Shown: positions 1-8,830, counted from the stretch's first letter. The stretch: 36,269 nucleotides of DNA from an uncultured Prevotellaceae bacterium (GCA_902800495.1 CADCET010000030.1:1-36269); one strand, 5' to 3'. A program made the numbers and translations. Notes: generated by a model from the sequence alone, not told the origin.

Positions 1-180
1 GGTGCCCAGGGCATACATGTAGAAGTCGTCGCCGGGCTTGACGGTCTTGTCCATCAATGCCTCGTTGATGAAGTGGTCTGGCACTACCGGGTTGTCTGTT
101 GAATCGTCAACACACGATGTGAATACACTTGCGCCGCTGATGAGGGTGGCGGCGAGCACCCATTGCATGATTCTTTTCAT
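1..180 (-). CDS. M13-family metallopeptidase lipoprotein, N-terminal part (runs off the window)
   Basis: The first 60 codons of a minus-strand gene are present; the rest lies outside the window. The protein starts MKRIMQWVLAATLISG and has a lipobox ending at Cys23 (FTSC) followed by acidic residues (VDDSTD), so it should be a lipoprotein. Residues 45-60 contain DKTVKPGDDFYMYALGT. This matches the start of the catalytic region of M13 (neprilysin/PepO) peptidases, where a PGDDFYxYxNGxW block is typical. The HExxH zinc site would be far downstream and cannot be checked. A TACCTTTGC -7 box at 367-359 fits its direction and gives a 5' leader of about 170 nt. The family call rests on this one conserved block, so it is good but not certain. 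Confidence 0.75.
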   Translation of the reverse strand, partial: MKRIMQWVLAATLISGASVFTSCVDDSTDNPVVPDHFINEALMDKTVKPGDDFYMYALGT

Positions 181-358
181 ACTTCTTTTTTATTACATTT
201 TTTTTATTACATTGGTTAAAACTTCATTTGAAAACTGCTGCCATATACGGCGGTATAGGCGAAGCGGCAAAGCCGAGCGGCTCAGGATTTTGCCATGTCA
301 GATTTTTCACTTACCTTAGTGCTGCAAATCAAGACAGGCAAAAATCATCAATGGCATG

Positions 359-367
359 GCAAAGGTA
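359..367 (-). promoter_or_regulatory. Bacteroidota-type -7 promoter box for the M13 lipoprotein
   Basis: TACCTTTGC reads on the minus strand and matches TAnnTTTG. No clear -33 TTTG is visible 19-21 bp upstream. It would start a transcript near 352 that reaches the ATG at 180. Confidence 0.5.
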
Positions 368-686
368 CAACAAAAATCTGAGAAAATCACCGCTTTTGTG
401 GAATATTTTTCGTTTTTGACAAATTCGACTCTATTCTGTCCTCTGTGATAGACTCACACTTAGGACTTCGCAGCACTCTGGCTACAGCCCAGGCGTGTTC
501 ACCATCGGCGGGCTGATAGCCATACAAACTTATTTGGGAACAGGGATAAAACAACATCCTTCGCTGATGCTTTGGTCTAAGCCTCTCGACCTTACGGGGT
601 AAGGGGAAGGTGTCTGCATACAAGTCATGTCAAGCGATTCTAAGGGCTAAATCAGACACGCGAAAAATTATCTGCGGATTTTAGGT
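368..686. other. Intergenic stretch without a convincing gene
   Basis: Between the M13 promoter and the end of the DprA-like gene I see no credible gene. A 78-codon minus-strand reading frame (387-623) overlaps the M13 promoter, has no recognisable domain and no promoter. A small inverted repeat, CCTTAC/GTAAGG, lies at 590-604. Confidence 0.4.
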
Positions 687-1142
687 TCATTTCTTACTGA
701 CAATCGTCTGCTTATTTCGGTATTTCTCTTTTAGCGGGCTTAAACTACTTTCTGCATTCACGCCGACAAATAGTATTTTGTCTGCTATTTCACAGATGTA
801 TTTATTGCGAGCGTGGGCTGTAGCTTTTGACTGGCGGACAGCTTTTGAAACGGAGATGATGAGCAGCCGATGAGCATCGAGCAGAGGCTGGAGTTCGGAA
901 GGAATCTGCCTGTACATCTCGCGGGCCAGCACAAGTATGATGGGACATCTGCCCTTCATCAGGAAATGCAACACCTCTTTCTCCAAATGAGAACTGAAAC
1001 CGCTGATAATGCATTGTTCTTCTTTCGCCATTTGTGTTGCCCAGTCATAGCATCTCAACACCATATCCGTCGGTATAGTGCTTGATGCCAAGAATGCCGT
1101 TTTAGGCAGGTTGAGCAGGTCGCGGTTTCCAAGACAGTCCAT
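687..1142 (-). CDS. Small DprA/SMF-like (Rossmann-type) protein
   Basis: This 151-residue protein resembles the short DprA-related family of Bacteroidota. It has an opening GNRDLLNLPKTAFLASS, a central CIISGFSSHLEKEVLHFL block and a third-strand PIILVLAREM, which is the arrangement of the DprA Rossmann-like core. Full DprA is about 280-380 residues and loads RecA on single-stranded DNA. This short version lacks the flanking SAM and winged-helix domains, so a role in transformation should not be assumed. Its ATG directly abuts the TAA of the PIN gene (1145-1143), so the two are likely co-translated. That links it to the RelB-PIN toxin-antitoxin unit upstream. Function here is unknown. Confidence 0.65.
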   Translation of the reverse strand: MDCLGNRDLLNLPKTAFLASSTIPTDMVLRCYDWATQMAKEEQCIISGFSSHLEKEVLHFLMKGRCPIILVLAREMYRQIPSELQPLLDAHRLLIISVSKAVRQSKATAHARNKYICEIADKILFVGVNAESSLSPLKEKYRNKQTIVSKK

Positions 1143-1556
1143 TTACAACAGTCCTTGTTCTTTCAATATCTCCACCATTTCTGCTGGTGTTACCACAATC
1201 GGTTTGTTTGGGAAATGTTTCTTGTTGCCCGTCACGAGATAGGCATCCTCTTTCGACATGGCCACTTCGTAGAATACCACGTCCTTGGGGTCTGGAAAAT
1301 GCTCGTCAGAGTGCAGCCTATTCGAAGCTATTCCATCAGATCCAATTTGGGATATAAGTTTCTGGACCTTTTCTTCGGGTAGTTTCAATCTTGGACGAAG
1401 AAGGACATCGTAATACTCATTGAATATTTCCCTGTTAAACAACAGCTTAAACTTTCGTTCCTGAAAAGCCTCAACGACTTTAACCGTTGATGCATCCGCA
1501 TGACGTGAAAGCAAGGCAGAAACAAGAACATTGGTGTCAACAACTGCGTAAATCAT
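1143..1556 (-). CDS. PIN-domain toxin (putative ribonuclease) of a type II toxin-antitoxin pair
   Basis: This 137-residue protein has the PIN signature. The N-terminus is MIYAVVDTNVLVSALL with Asp7. Glu47 lies in NEYYDVLLRP, Asp92 in DPKDVVF, and Asp104 in EDAYLVTGN. These acidic residues form the metal site of PIN nucleases. The length and the C-terminal PIVVTPAEMVEIL fit the COG1569-like PIN toxins. PIN toxins usually cleave RNA, often tRNA or mRNA; the target here is not known. The start codon overlaps the stop of the RelB-like antitoxin gene in an ATGA (1556-1553), the classic antitoxin-first coupled arrangement. Confidence 0.85.
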   Translation of the reverse strand: MIYAVVDTNVLVSALLSRHADASTVKVVEAFQERKFKLLFNREIFNEYYDVLLRPRLKLPEEKVQKLISQIGSDGIASNRLHSDEHFPDPKDVVFYEVAMSKEDAYLVTGNKKHFPNKPIVVTPAEMVEILKEQGLL

Positions 1557-1873
1557 ACTGAAACCTTTTCTCTTTCTGCTCTTTCTTCACGTGCCAATCT
1601 TATCTCTTCGTTAATTTCATCCAATGTTAGGTCGGGAAACAGACCTGCCTCTGCCATTGCTCTCATCTCTCGAAACGCCTTTACCCCCTCATCGTGAATA
1701 TAATCTTCTGGTTTTTTAATGCTTACTTCAAACGGAATGCCCCCAAAACTAATCATTCTCCTTACAAAGATATTCATAGCAGTGTTTGCACTCATGCCAA
1801 TCTCGTTACAAAGTGCGTCAAAGCGTTGCTTCACTTGTGAGTCCAACCTCACTGTCATAGATACCTGTGCCAT
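1553..1873 (-). CDS. RelB/DinJ-like ribbon-helix-helix antitoxin
   Basis: This 106-residue protein begins MAQVSMTVRLDSQVKQRFD and continues with GMSANTAMNIFVRRMI, the strand-helix-helix pattern of RelB/DinJ antitoxins. These dimerise through the N-terminal strands, which also bind the operator. The charged C-terminal half (about residues 60-106, rich in Glu and Arg) would wrap and neutralise the toxin. It is the first gene of a three-gene unit with the PIN toxin and the DprA-like protein. A -7 box lies 22 bp upstream of the start, so the promoter is within reach of repression by the antitoxin itself. Confidence 0.85.
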   Translation of the reverse strand: MAQVSMTVRLDSQVKQRFDALCNEIGMSANTAMNIFVRRMISFGGIPFEVSIKKPEDYIHDEGVKAFREMRAMAEAGLFPDLTLDEINEEIRLAREERAEREKVSV

Positions 1874-1894
1874 AGTTATATAAGTTTTACGGCT

Positions 1895-1903
1895 GCAAAT
1901 ATA
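1895..1903 (-). promoter_or_regulatory. -7 promoter box of the RelB-PIN-DprA-like operon
   Basis: TATATTTGC on the minus strand matches TAnnTTTG and lies just upstream of the antitoxin ATG at 1873. The implied leader is only about 15-20 nt. The -33 element is poor, as often in autoregulated toxin-antitoxin promoters. Confidence 0.6.
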
Positions 1904-1966
1904 GGCAATTTATTTCATTCTGCCATCATTTTGACGTAAAATATAGTCTTTTTTTGATTATTGTCT

Positions 1967-4900
1967 TTATTCTTGGCTCCCTAACTCATCACCCATACGG
2001 TACTTGATGTCGTAGTTGATGATGAAATCGAGCTCTTCTTCCGTGAAGCCGTAGTGCTTCGCCAAGACTTTGTCGATTTCGTCGATGATGGGTTTGGACT
2101 TTCTAGCATAAAAAGCTTGGAAACGTCTCCTGCCAGAAGAATAGTTATATTCAAGAAAAACTGAGTTGTCTTGTAGGTCTTTGGACAATCTTTGAGACAA
2201 AGAAGAAAGTTTGCCAAACAAAGAATTATCAATGGAATCTAACGAAATCAAAAAATTCTCTACTTCTGGCTTATTTATGTTCCTGCAATCACTAAAGGTA
2301 TAAGTGTACCAATAATATAAATTAGAATAATAGACGGCTAATACAATTGGGGCTAATGACTTATTAAACTTTATTGTTTTCAGTTCAGTGGGCTCCATTA
2401 TATTGTCATTCTCATTATACATCAATGGCTTTTTATCATAAAACAAAACAAATGCCCCAAAAGCCCTTCTATAGTAAAACTCCACACCAGTAGTTCCGCG
2501 AGATAGAATATAGTATCCTATCATTTTGTTCGCCAAGCTCATTTTCTCATAGAGTTCGAATGATTTCTGGTTCTTAAATTTTGGCAAACTTTGATCTATG
2601 CACTTTTTTGCTAGATTAGCGTCTAAAGAAATATAAGAGATACTACTAAATAAAGTCTTTCTTTCGTCTGCCAACCATTTGTTATACGGAGAAACATTAA
2701 TTACCTTATTCTTTTCTTTAGAACAAACTACTATTGACAATCTCGGATATGCACCTTCAAACAAACAGCACGGATGTATGTTGTAAGACGAAAAATATAT
2801 ACAACCAAGATTAACATATAATTTGCGTAAGCTATCATAACCTGGAGTTGACATAATAGAGACTGGGATTATTTGACCTATTTTGCCCATGTTATTGCAG
2901 ATTCTACTTACTCGTTCCAAAACATATGCATATAAGTTACCACATACAATTGTATTATATCCTTTAATTGTATAAGGGAATGTTTTTTCATTGTATTCCA
3001 CATACGGCGGATTACCAATAATCACATCGAAGCCGCCATTGCCGTAGATGATGTCGTAGAACTCGGCGAGCCAATGGAAGGGCTGGTGAGATTTCTTCCA
3101 TTTGTCGTAATCCATGCCAGGAGCAGTAGCTGTATGCAGGTTATGGTTCAGCAGTTCGTTGAGTTTTACCAATCGCTCTTTCAGCTGGCCTTTTGCCTTC
3201 TTAAAGGTTTCGAGGTCTTCATCCTGCTCTAACTGCACCTTGCGGAAGGTGTTATAGGCTGTAGAAACAATATCAATCTCGTCATAAACCTGCGTCTCAA
3301 ACTCCTGACGGGCGAACATATCCATGTATTTCACACCTTCTTCCATCTCCTTCTCCGTAGCATAGCCCACCAAGGTATTACCACAACGGATATTGAAGTC
3401 TATATCAGGCAATGGGTCGAGGCCGAGGTTGGGGTCACGAGGATTGACATCGACCACAGCCACCATCTTCAGGAACAGACGCAGTTTGGCTATTTCCGTT
3501 GCCTCCACCATGATATCTACGCCATAGAGGTTGCGCAGGATGATGCTCTTATAGATGAAGTAGCGGATGTTGGAGCGATATTTCACATTCAGTTCTCGTA
3601 GCTCTTCTTCGAACAGTTTGGGATTTTCCGCGTTCCAGTCCTGCATACGGGTGATACAAACCTCATAGAGCGGCTCCAGGATGTTGAGGGCGGCAAAGAG
3701 GAAGGCTCCAGAACCACACGTTGGGTCGAGGATGCTGACGTGCTGCAGAGCTGCATAGAAATGCTTTACCAGCAGATGGTCGTCAGTCTGCTGCAACACA
3801 TCGTAAGCAAACTGACGGATATCGAGATTATAAGTGATGAAATCGTTAATCTCCGTAATCTCACCTTTCTCTATCTTCTGACGGATACTGTCATAGCGTT
3901 GAAGTCGCTCTACCGTCTCACGCCATATCTCTGTTGGCAGATTCCAAGGTTCTGGCGTACGCTCGTTCCAACGGCTGCGACGTTCCAATAGGTTGGGTTT
4001 CGTGGTGTCAACACCCTCAGCTATGTAGTCAGGAATAGGTGTTTCATGCCCATGCTTTACAGCATCGTAGATATAGCGATCGCCACTCTGCTGTAGGTAT
4101 TGCCAAACGCTACCATTTGTCTTGAAGGCGTTGGCAGTAGTCTTCTTGGTAGCATCCATCAGGAAGGGCACAATCGTGTTGCGGCCAATATACTCCGTGA
4201 TGTCCTCCTTGGTGTAGTAGGCTCCCATCTGGGCACGGTCGTTGATATACTGTTCGAAGATGTAACCCAGCACGTCAGGGTTGATGTCGCGACCTGTAGC
4301 CGTCAAGCGGTCATCAAGGTGCCAATGCCAGTTGTCGAAGAAAGCGAAAAGGCTCTCGAAGGCTTCATCAGCAATATCGATGTTGGGATAGTTCTTTTCA
4401 AGTTCGTGTTCGTCGAACATGCCACCATTCAGATATGGTATGCGTCCGTACTTCTGTTGGAAGTCTCGTTCGTGACGAGGAGAGTTGAGTCCATCGTGGA
4501 AGAGTGAGCACAGAAATCCCTTGTAGAAGGAGTCATAGAAACGGTCTTCGCCCTTTTCACGTTTTACCCACGACAACTTTTCACGCAGATAATTGACATT
4601 GAGATCGAGGAAGCCTTTCTTCTGGATGAAGTAGCAGAACATGAGGCGATTGAGCATCACCGAGGTGTACCATTGCTTGTTCTGGTTCTTTTTCGGCTCG
4701 ATGTTATCATCAATACCTGTGATGTACTGGGCAAAGCGGGTATGCTCTTTGCGGAAACCGGAATAGAAATCTTTGGTTATCTTTTCTGAGTTGATGATAA
4801 ACGTCCCCTGCACGCGCTCCTTGACATCCATAATCGTTGTATGGTCATCCAACTCAAACGAAAGACCCTCCATCTTCTCATAAAGGAAGCTGGCACTTTC

Positions 4901-5287
4901 AGCCGATTCGTATTCCACCAATACCAAGTCACGTTTCTCCACCTTGTTGACTGGAGCCACCCAGAGATGGTGCTGAGGCCTCACCCCCTGCCCCTCTCCT
5001 AAGGGCGAGGGGAGATAAAAGATGCAGATATAGTCGTTGGCCTGGCGGCGCAGACGGGTGTCTATCTTCTTGGCCATACTGCTTGTAGGTATCTCCTGCA
5101 CCTGACAGGTCAGTACCTGAAAACCGCTTCGCTGAGCTATCTGCTCAAAGCGGAAGGTCGTTTCTTCTACTATGATGTCGAACGTGGTCTGCCCCTGTGG
5201 ATTGTTCCACAACATCTCACGGATAAACAGCGTACGGAAGTCGCTGTCGGCTATATACTGATTGAATTCTCTGCGATTGATATTCAT
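1967..5287 (-). CDS. Eco57I-type N6-adenine DNA methyltransferase (restriction-like module)
   Basis: This 1106-residue enzyme has the SAM-binding motif I DPTCGSGAFLFAALN at about residue 517 and the catalytic motif IV GNPPYVEY at about residue 757. Their order and spacing are those of Eco57I/PglX-like adenine methyltransferases. The N-terminal 400 residues have no motif I recognise and no visible PD-ExK nuclease site, so the cutting activity more likely belongs to the PLD domain of the partner helicase. Residues after NPPY (about 770-1060) should hold the target-recognition domain. That part is markedly AT-rich compared with both ends of the gene. Residues 92-106 come from an inserted palindromic repeat. 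The gene follows the helicase after 45 nt. Confidence 0.85.
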   Translation of the reverse strand: MNINRREFNQYIADSDFRTLFIREMLWNNPQGQTTFDIIVEETTFRFEQIAQRSGFQVLTCQVQEIPTSSMAKKIDTRLRRQANDYICIFYLPSPLGEGQGVRPQHHLWVAPVNKVEKRDLVLVEYESAESASFLYEKMEGLSFELDDHTTIMDVKERVQGTFIINSEKITKDFYSGFRKEHTRFAQYITGIDDNIEPKKNQNKQWYTSVMLNRLMFCYFIQKKGFLDLNVNYLREKLSWVKREKGEDRFYDSFYKGFLCSLFHDGLNSPRHERDFQQKYGRIPYLNGGMFDEHELEKNYPNIDIADEAFESLFAFFDNWHWHLDDRLTATGRDINPDVLGYIFEQYINDRAQMGAYYTKEDITEYIGRNTIVPFLMDATKKTTANAFKTNGSVWQYLQQSGDRYIYDAVKHGHETPIPDYIAEGVDTTKPNLLERRSRWNERTPEPWNLPTEIWRETVERLQRYDSIRQKIEKGEITEINDFITYNLDIRQFAYDVLQQTDDHLLVKHFYAALQHVSILDPTCGSGAFLFAALNILEPLYEVCITRMQDWNAENPKLFEEELRELNVKYRSNIRYFIYKSIILRNLYGVDIMVEATEIAKLRLFLKMVAVVDVNPRDPNLGLDPLPDIDFNIRCGNTLVGYATEKEMEEGVKYMDMFARQEFETQVYDEIDIVSTAYNTFRKVQLEQDEDLETFKKAKGQLKERLVKLNELLNHNLHTATAPGMDYDKWKKSHQPFHWLAEFYDIIYGNGGFDVIIGNPPYVEYNEKTFPYTIKGYNTIVCGNLYAYVLERVSRICNNMGKIGQIIPVSIMSTPGYDSLRKLYVNLGCIYFSSYNIHPCCLFEGAYPRLSIVVCSKEKNKVINVSPYNKWLADERKTLFSSISYISLDANLAKKCIDQSLPKFKNQKSFELYEKMSLANKMIGYYILSRGTTGVEFYYRRAFGAFVLFYDKKPLMYNENDNIMEPTELKTIKFNKSLAPIVLAVYYSNLYYWYTYTFSDCRNINKPEVENFLISLDSIDNSLFGKLSSLSQRLSKDLQDNSVFLEYNYSSGRRRFQAFYARKSKPIIDEIDKVLAKHYGFTEEELDFIINYDIKYRMGDELGSQE
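4975..5016. repeat. GC-rich palindromic repeat inserted in frame in the methyltransferase gene
   Basis: The plus strand holds CCCCTC (4991-4996) and GAGGGG (5007-5012) around a short centre, next to a run of CACCCCCTG. In the methyltransferase it reads as PSPLGEGQGVRP, a proline/glycine-rich peptide with no counterpart in the surrounding fold. Such peptides are typical of dispersed palindromic elements that have landed in frame in coding sequence. Confidence 0.6.
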
Positions 5288-5332
5288 AATGCGTTCATTT
5301 ATGGCGGTAGCAAATTATTCACTCTTCACTTT

Positions 5333-8300
5333 TCACTCTTCACTTCTTAGTCCCATCGAACAGATGATCGTGGGATCCTTATGTTTGTTCCTGTCTTCAT
5401 CGATACGGCATAAAGTTCCGTTCTTGTGCATCTCCAAAACCGATTCTACCGTATCATCATTGGTACTGCTTCGCAACATGCGCCCAAGAATGAACTTGGT
5501 ACTTTCAAGCAACTGATAATTGTAGATATCGTCGATGGCCAGTTTCAGGAGTTGCTTCTTCTCATTGTCAAAAAACAAGGTTGGCGGTTGTTTGTAATAA
5601 TGCTCCAAGAGGTCGATGATGCGATAACGCGTAGAGAAGCGGTTGCCCAGGATGCCGCTCACGCTGGTTGACTCCTGCTTGATATTCTCAACGGCACACT
5701 TCACAAGGTCAAAGTGATTGTCGAGCGGTTCTTCCACTTTCGTGTCAGCCGTGCATGCCATTGCCTGCAGAATCTTCTTCTGCGACTGGCTGATAATCTC
5801 GCCCTTTGAGTTGTACCACGACAGCACATCGTAGTCGTTGTGGGTCTTGACATAGGTAATCACACCGTCCTCGATGGGCGAAGCAGCACGCTTGGTAGAA
5901 TAGATAACATCGCTCAAAGCAGGGATAATATGCTTTAGCTTTGGGTTAGCGTCTGTGGCATTCTTCCAAATCTGATAGGCCTGCGAAGCCAGGTCAACAT
6001 CGCTGTCGTCCTCGTCATCATCGAGCGAGCCGCTCTTCTCGTTATACATATCGCGCAGATTGGTCTCGTTGCCCTCAAAGAACTTCTCATCACTACCAAC
6101 AATATTGGCATTCTCGTTGATGCGGTCGTTCAGTCGCTTGCGCAGTCGGATAATCTTCTCCACACCTTCTGCCGGGAAGAACGAATAGCAGAATATCTGC
6201 TCTGAGCTCTGGTCGATACGATCCACACGGCCAGCACGCTGAATCAGTCGGATGATGGCCCAAGGCAGGTCGTAGTTCACGATGACGTGTGCGTCTTGCA
6301 GGTTCTGTCCTTCAGAGAGTACGTCTGTTGCCACAAGGATTCTTGTCTCACTCTCAGCTGATATATCAGCCTTGTTGCTGACAGGCGAGAAGTGCTCTAC
6401 GATGGCGGTAGGATTTTTACTGCCGCCAGTAGCACGATCTATATGCCTGAAGCCTCGATTGCGCAGTTGGCGATAGATATAGTTGGCCGTGTCGCTATAT
6501 TGCGTGAAAATCAGCACCTTATCATCCTTGTGCGTCTTGTTCAGCAGTTCCTCCAGACAATTGAGCTTCTGGTCAGTCTGTGGGTTCCACTTGTCGCAAA
6601 GCAGAATCATCTCGATAATCTTCTCGCAGTCCTGACGCAGATGCTGTTTGAGGGTACGCTTGAAATAGGCAGGATTGATCCATGACACATTGTTCTTCAT
6701 GGAGAGTATGTTGTAATAATCCTTGGCCTTCTCCATATACACCTTCATGTCTGTTGGTATGTCTATCAAGCCGTCGCCAGCCTTGAGGTCTTCCTTGTCA
6801 TCGTCATGTGAAAAGATATCGTTGATGTCCGCATCTTCAATCCACTCTTCTGGCAGTTGGTTCTCGTCGCCAATGGGCAATGGCAGTTTATTCTCTATGG
6901 CATAGATAAACACCGCATTTCGAAGGATGTGGCGATAGAGCGTGAGCAAGAACGAGAATCCACTACTGTCTATGCGCTTAAAGAAGGTACTCTTGCAGAA
7001 ACCCATCATGCGCTGGCCTGCGCGAGACAGGTTTTCCAACAACTGCTTGTCGCTGGTCGGGGCATCTGCAGTCTTGCCCTTGTCTTCATACTGGGAGAGG
7101 CCATAGCGAGGGAGTCGCAGTTCTTCCATCATGGCTATCATGTCGGAACTATAGAGGCGACTGTACTGGTCGCCCTCCTTTGTGTCGAACTTGATGGCTT
7201 TGGGTATGCGGTCGGGGAAATAAGACTTGTGCCCGTCGCGGAACTCCAGATACTTACGGCCGTTCTCCGGATCGGTCTTGGCATAGTTTTCCTTGATGAA
7301 AGTGCGTGTGCGACGCACCAAGAAGAGTTTCATCAGTTCCTGCCAGTCGTCGAGTTTGTCACTACGCTCAAAAGCCTTGATGCTACGGATGAACACCTCG
7401 CTATGCTTTTGCAGGAAGGCACGGTCGCCACCCAACGAGCGGATATATTCCTCAGGTCGGATGCCCAAGTCGTCATCCTCGCTGATGAAGAGTTTCAACT
7501 GGTTGGCAAGGTCGGAGAAGTCTTTGTTATAGGGTGTAGCAGTCAGTAGCAGCACCTTGCTGTCCTGACGCTCAATGAGGGCTTTGATGTTACGATAGCG
7601 CACACCGTTCTCGTTGCGCAGGTTGTGACTTTCATCCACGATAATCAGCCGGTAGTATCGGGCATTATCCACATCGATGGGTTTCGCCATCGACATGATA
7701 TCGGCCTTCAAGTCATAACGCCGACGATACTTGTCCCACATATCCTGAAGGTTGGCAGGACAGATAATCAGCGTGCTGCTGGCAAAGGTCATCTCATAAA
7801 TCTTGGCAATGGCACAAGCGGTGATGGTCTTACCCAGTCCCACCACGTCGCCAATCATGGCGCCACCTCGCTTATCGCTGTTCAGATGGCGGGCAGCAAT
7901 CTTGACGGCTGTCTGCTGGAAATCGAAAAGGTCATTCTGGAACTCAGGGGGCAGCGTAAACTCCTTGATGCCGCTTCGGGCATCGGCACTCAGATGATAG
8001 GCTGTCTTCAGATAGATATAATAAGGTGGAATGATTTCCTCGCCAGCCCAACTGTTGTCAATAGCGTCTATGAGTTCCTTGGTAATGTCGATGCAGAAAC
8101 GGTCGTTCCATCGGTCATCAAACCATGCTGAGAGTTTCTGTGCACTATCGCTATCACCAAACTCGGCATTCAGCTCGCCCTGTTTGGTCAATCCAGCGTA
8201 TGTGAGGTTGCTGCTACCCATGATAGCCTGAATCGGATTGAAATTGTCGTCAGGACGATGGGCCAGATAGAGTTTGGCATGAAGCGGTTCTGCCACATAG

Positions 8301-8716
8301 AGCTTCACGCAGACTTTGGCTTCTTTCAACTGGGCTGAGAGGCGGCGTAGTGTCCATTCGTCTTGTTTGGTAGGCAAGCCCAACAGGAGCTGCTTCTTGA
8401 ACTCACGTGCTATTTCCAACTTGCATTGTTGGGCGTAGGCGGCATCAGTAGGTTGTTCCTTGGAATAGAGTCGTCGCACCAGTTCCTGATCGGGCTGATG
8501 CATACCTATCAACAGGCGACAGCAACGGAACTCCTGCTTGTTGCCCTCGTAAACGTAGTCGCCAGGAATCTGGTCTATCTGGTTGACCACCAACTGCCAG
8601 CCGCGAAGATTGAAATATCCCACGCAGAAGTCCACACGCTTCACACCCATATTGGTGATGATATCCTGTAGTCCCTGCGTGAATTTAGTCTCAATGTTGT
8701 CGTAAATTCTCGCCAT
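5333..8716 (-). CDS. PLD-nuclease / SNF2-family helicase fusion (restriction-like module)
   Basis: From the chosen ATG at 8716 (MARIYDNIETKF) the protein has 1127 residues. Residues about 25-170 form a phospholipase-D-like domain with HAKLYLA near residue 144 and GSSNLTYAGL following. This is a single HKD half-site, so activity would need a dimer. The SF2/SNF2 core follows: GLGKT (about 290), VDESHNLRN (about 359), LLTATPYN, the second lobe KVLIFTQYSD, then LSEGQNLQ and QRAGRVDRI (about 825). The partner adenine methyltransferase follows after 45 nt. PLD-helicase plus methyltransferase pairs are known from restriction-like phage-defence loci. An in-frame ATG at 8788 exists, but it lies inside the hairpin-rich leader and adds 24 residues without family support. 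Confidence 0.85.
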   Translation of the reverse strand: MARIYDNIETKFTQGLQDIITNMGVKRVDFCVGYFNLRGWQLVVNQIDQIPGDYVYEGNKQEFRCCRLLIGMHQPDQELVRRLYSKEQPTDAAYAQQCKLEIAREFKKQLLLGLPTKQDEWTLRRLSAQLKEAKVCVKLYVAEPLHAKLYLAHRPDDNFNPIQAIMGSSNLTYAGLTKQGELNAEFGDSDSAQKLSAWFDDRWNDRFCIDITKELIDAIDNSWAGEEIIPPYYIYLKTAYHLSADARSGIKEFTLPPEFQNDLFDFQQTAVKIAARHLNSDKRGGAMIGDVVGLGKTITACAIAKIYEMTFASSTLIICPANLQDMWDKYRRRYDLKADIMSMAKPIDVDNARYYRLIIVDESHNLRNENGVRYRNIKALIERQDSKVLLLTATPYNKDFSDLANQLKLFISEDDDLGIRPEEYIRSLGGDRAFLQKHSEVFIRSIKAFERSDKLDDWQELMKLFLVRRTRTFIKENYAKTDPENGRKYLEFRDGHKSYFPDRIPKAIKFDTKEGDQYSRLYSSDMIAMMEELRLPRYGLSQYEDKGKTADAPTSDKQLLENLSRAGQRMMGFCKSTFFKRIDSSGFSFLLTLYRHILRNAVFIYAIENKLPLPIGDENQLPEEWIEDADINDIFSHDDDKEDLKAGDGLIDIPTDMKVYMEKAKDYYNILSMKNNVSWINPAYFKRTLKQHLRQDCEKIIEMILLCDKWNPQTDQKLNCLEELLNKTHKDDKVLIFTQYSDTANYIYRQLRNRGFRHIDRATGGSKNPTAIVEHFSPVSNKADISAESETRILVATDVLSEGQNLQDAHVIVNYDLPWAIIRLIQRAGRVDRIDQSSEQIFCYSFFPAEGVEKIIRLRKRLNDRINENANIVGSDEKFFEGNETNLRDMYNEKSGSLDDDEDDSDVDLASQAYQIWKNATDANPKLKHIIPALSDVIYSTKRAASPIEDGVITYVKTHNDYDVLSWYNSKGEIISQSQKKILQAMACTADTKVEEPLDNHFDLVKCAVENIKQESTSVSGILGNRFSTRYRIIDLLEHYYKQPPTLFFDNEKKQLLKLAIDDIYNYQLLESTKFILGRMLRSSTNDDTVESVLEMHKNGTLCRIDEDRNKHKDPTIICSMGLRSEE

Positions 8717-8742
8717 TCTGCACTTATAGTTTAGGAGCATAG

Positions 8743-8830
8743 CACTTATCTGGCTTTTACAGGCACCACCCACCAAACGAACAGACACGAAAATAGTGCG
8801 AACTACACTATATCCGTGTCTGAGGTGGTG
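8743..8830. repeat. Compound hairpin just upstream of the helicase start
   Basis: Nested complementary arms are seen: CACCACC 8764-8770 with GGTGGTG 8824-8830, CAGACACG 8782-8789 with CGTGTCTG 8815-8822, and ATAGTG 8793-8798 with CACTAT 8806-8811. CACTTATCT at 8743-8751 also matches AGATAAGTG at 8850-8858. The right-hand arms are shared with the larger palindrome next to it, so both cannot form at once. Confidence 0.75.

Noticed and set aside
387-623. 78-codon minus-strand gene
   Set aside because: No domain, no promoter, and its end overlaps the promoter of the M13 gene.
1967-8716. BREX or DISARM system
   Set aside because: Methyltransferase and helicase resemble parts of these systems, but pglZ, brxC/brxL, drmA and drmB are absent.
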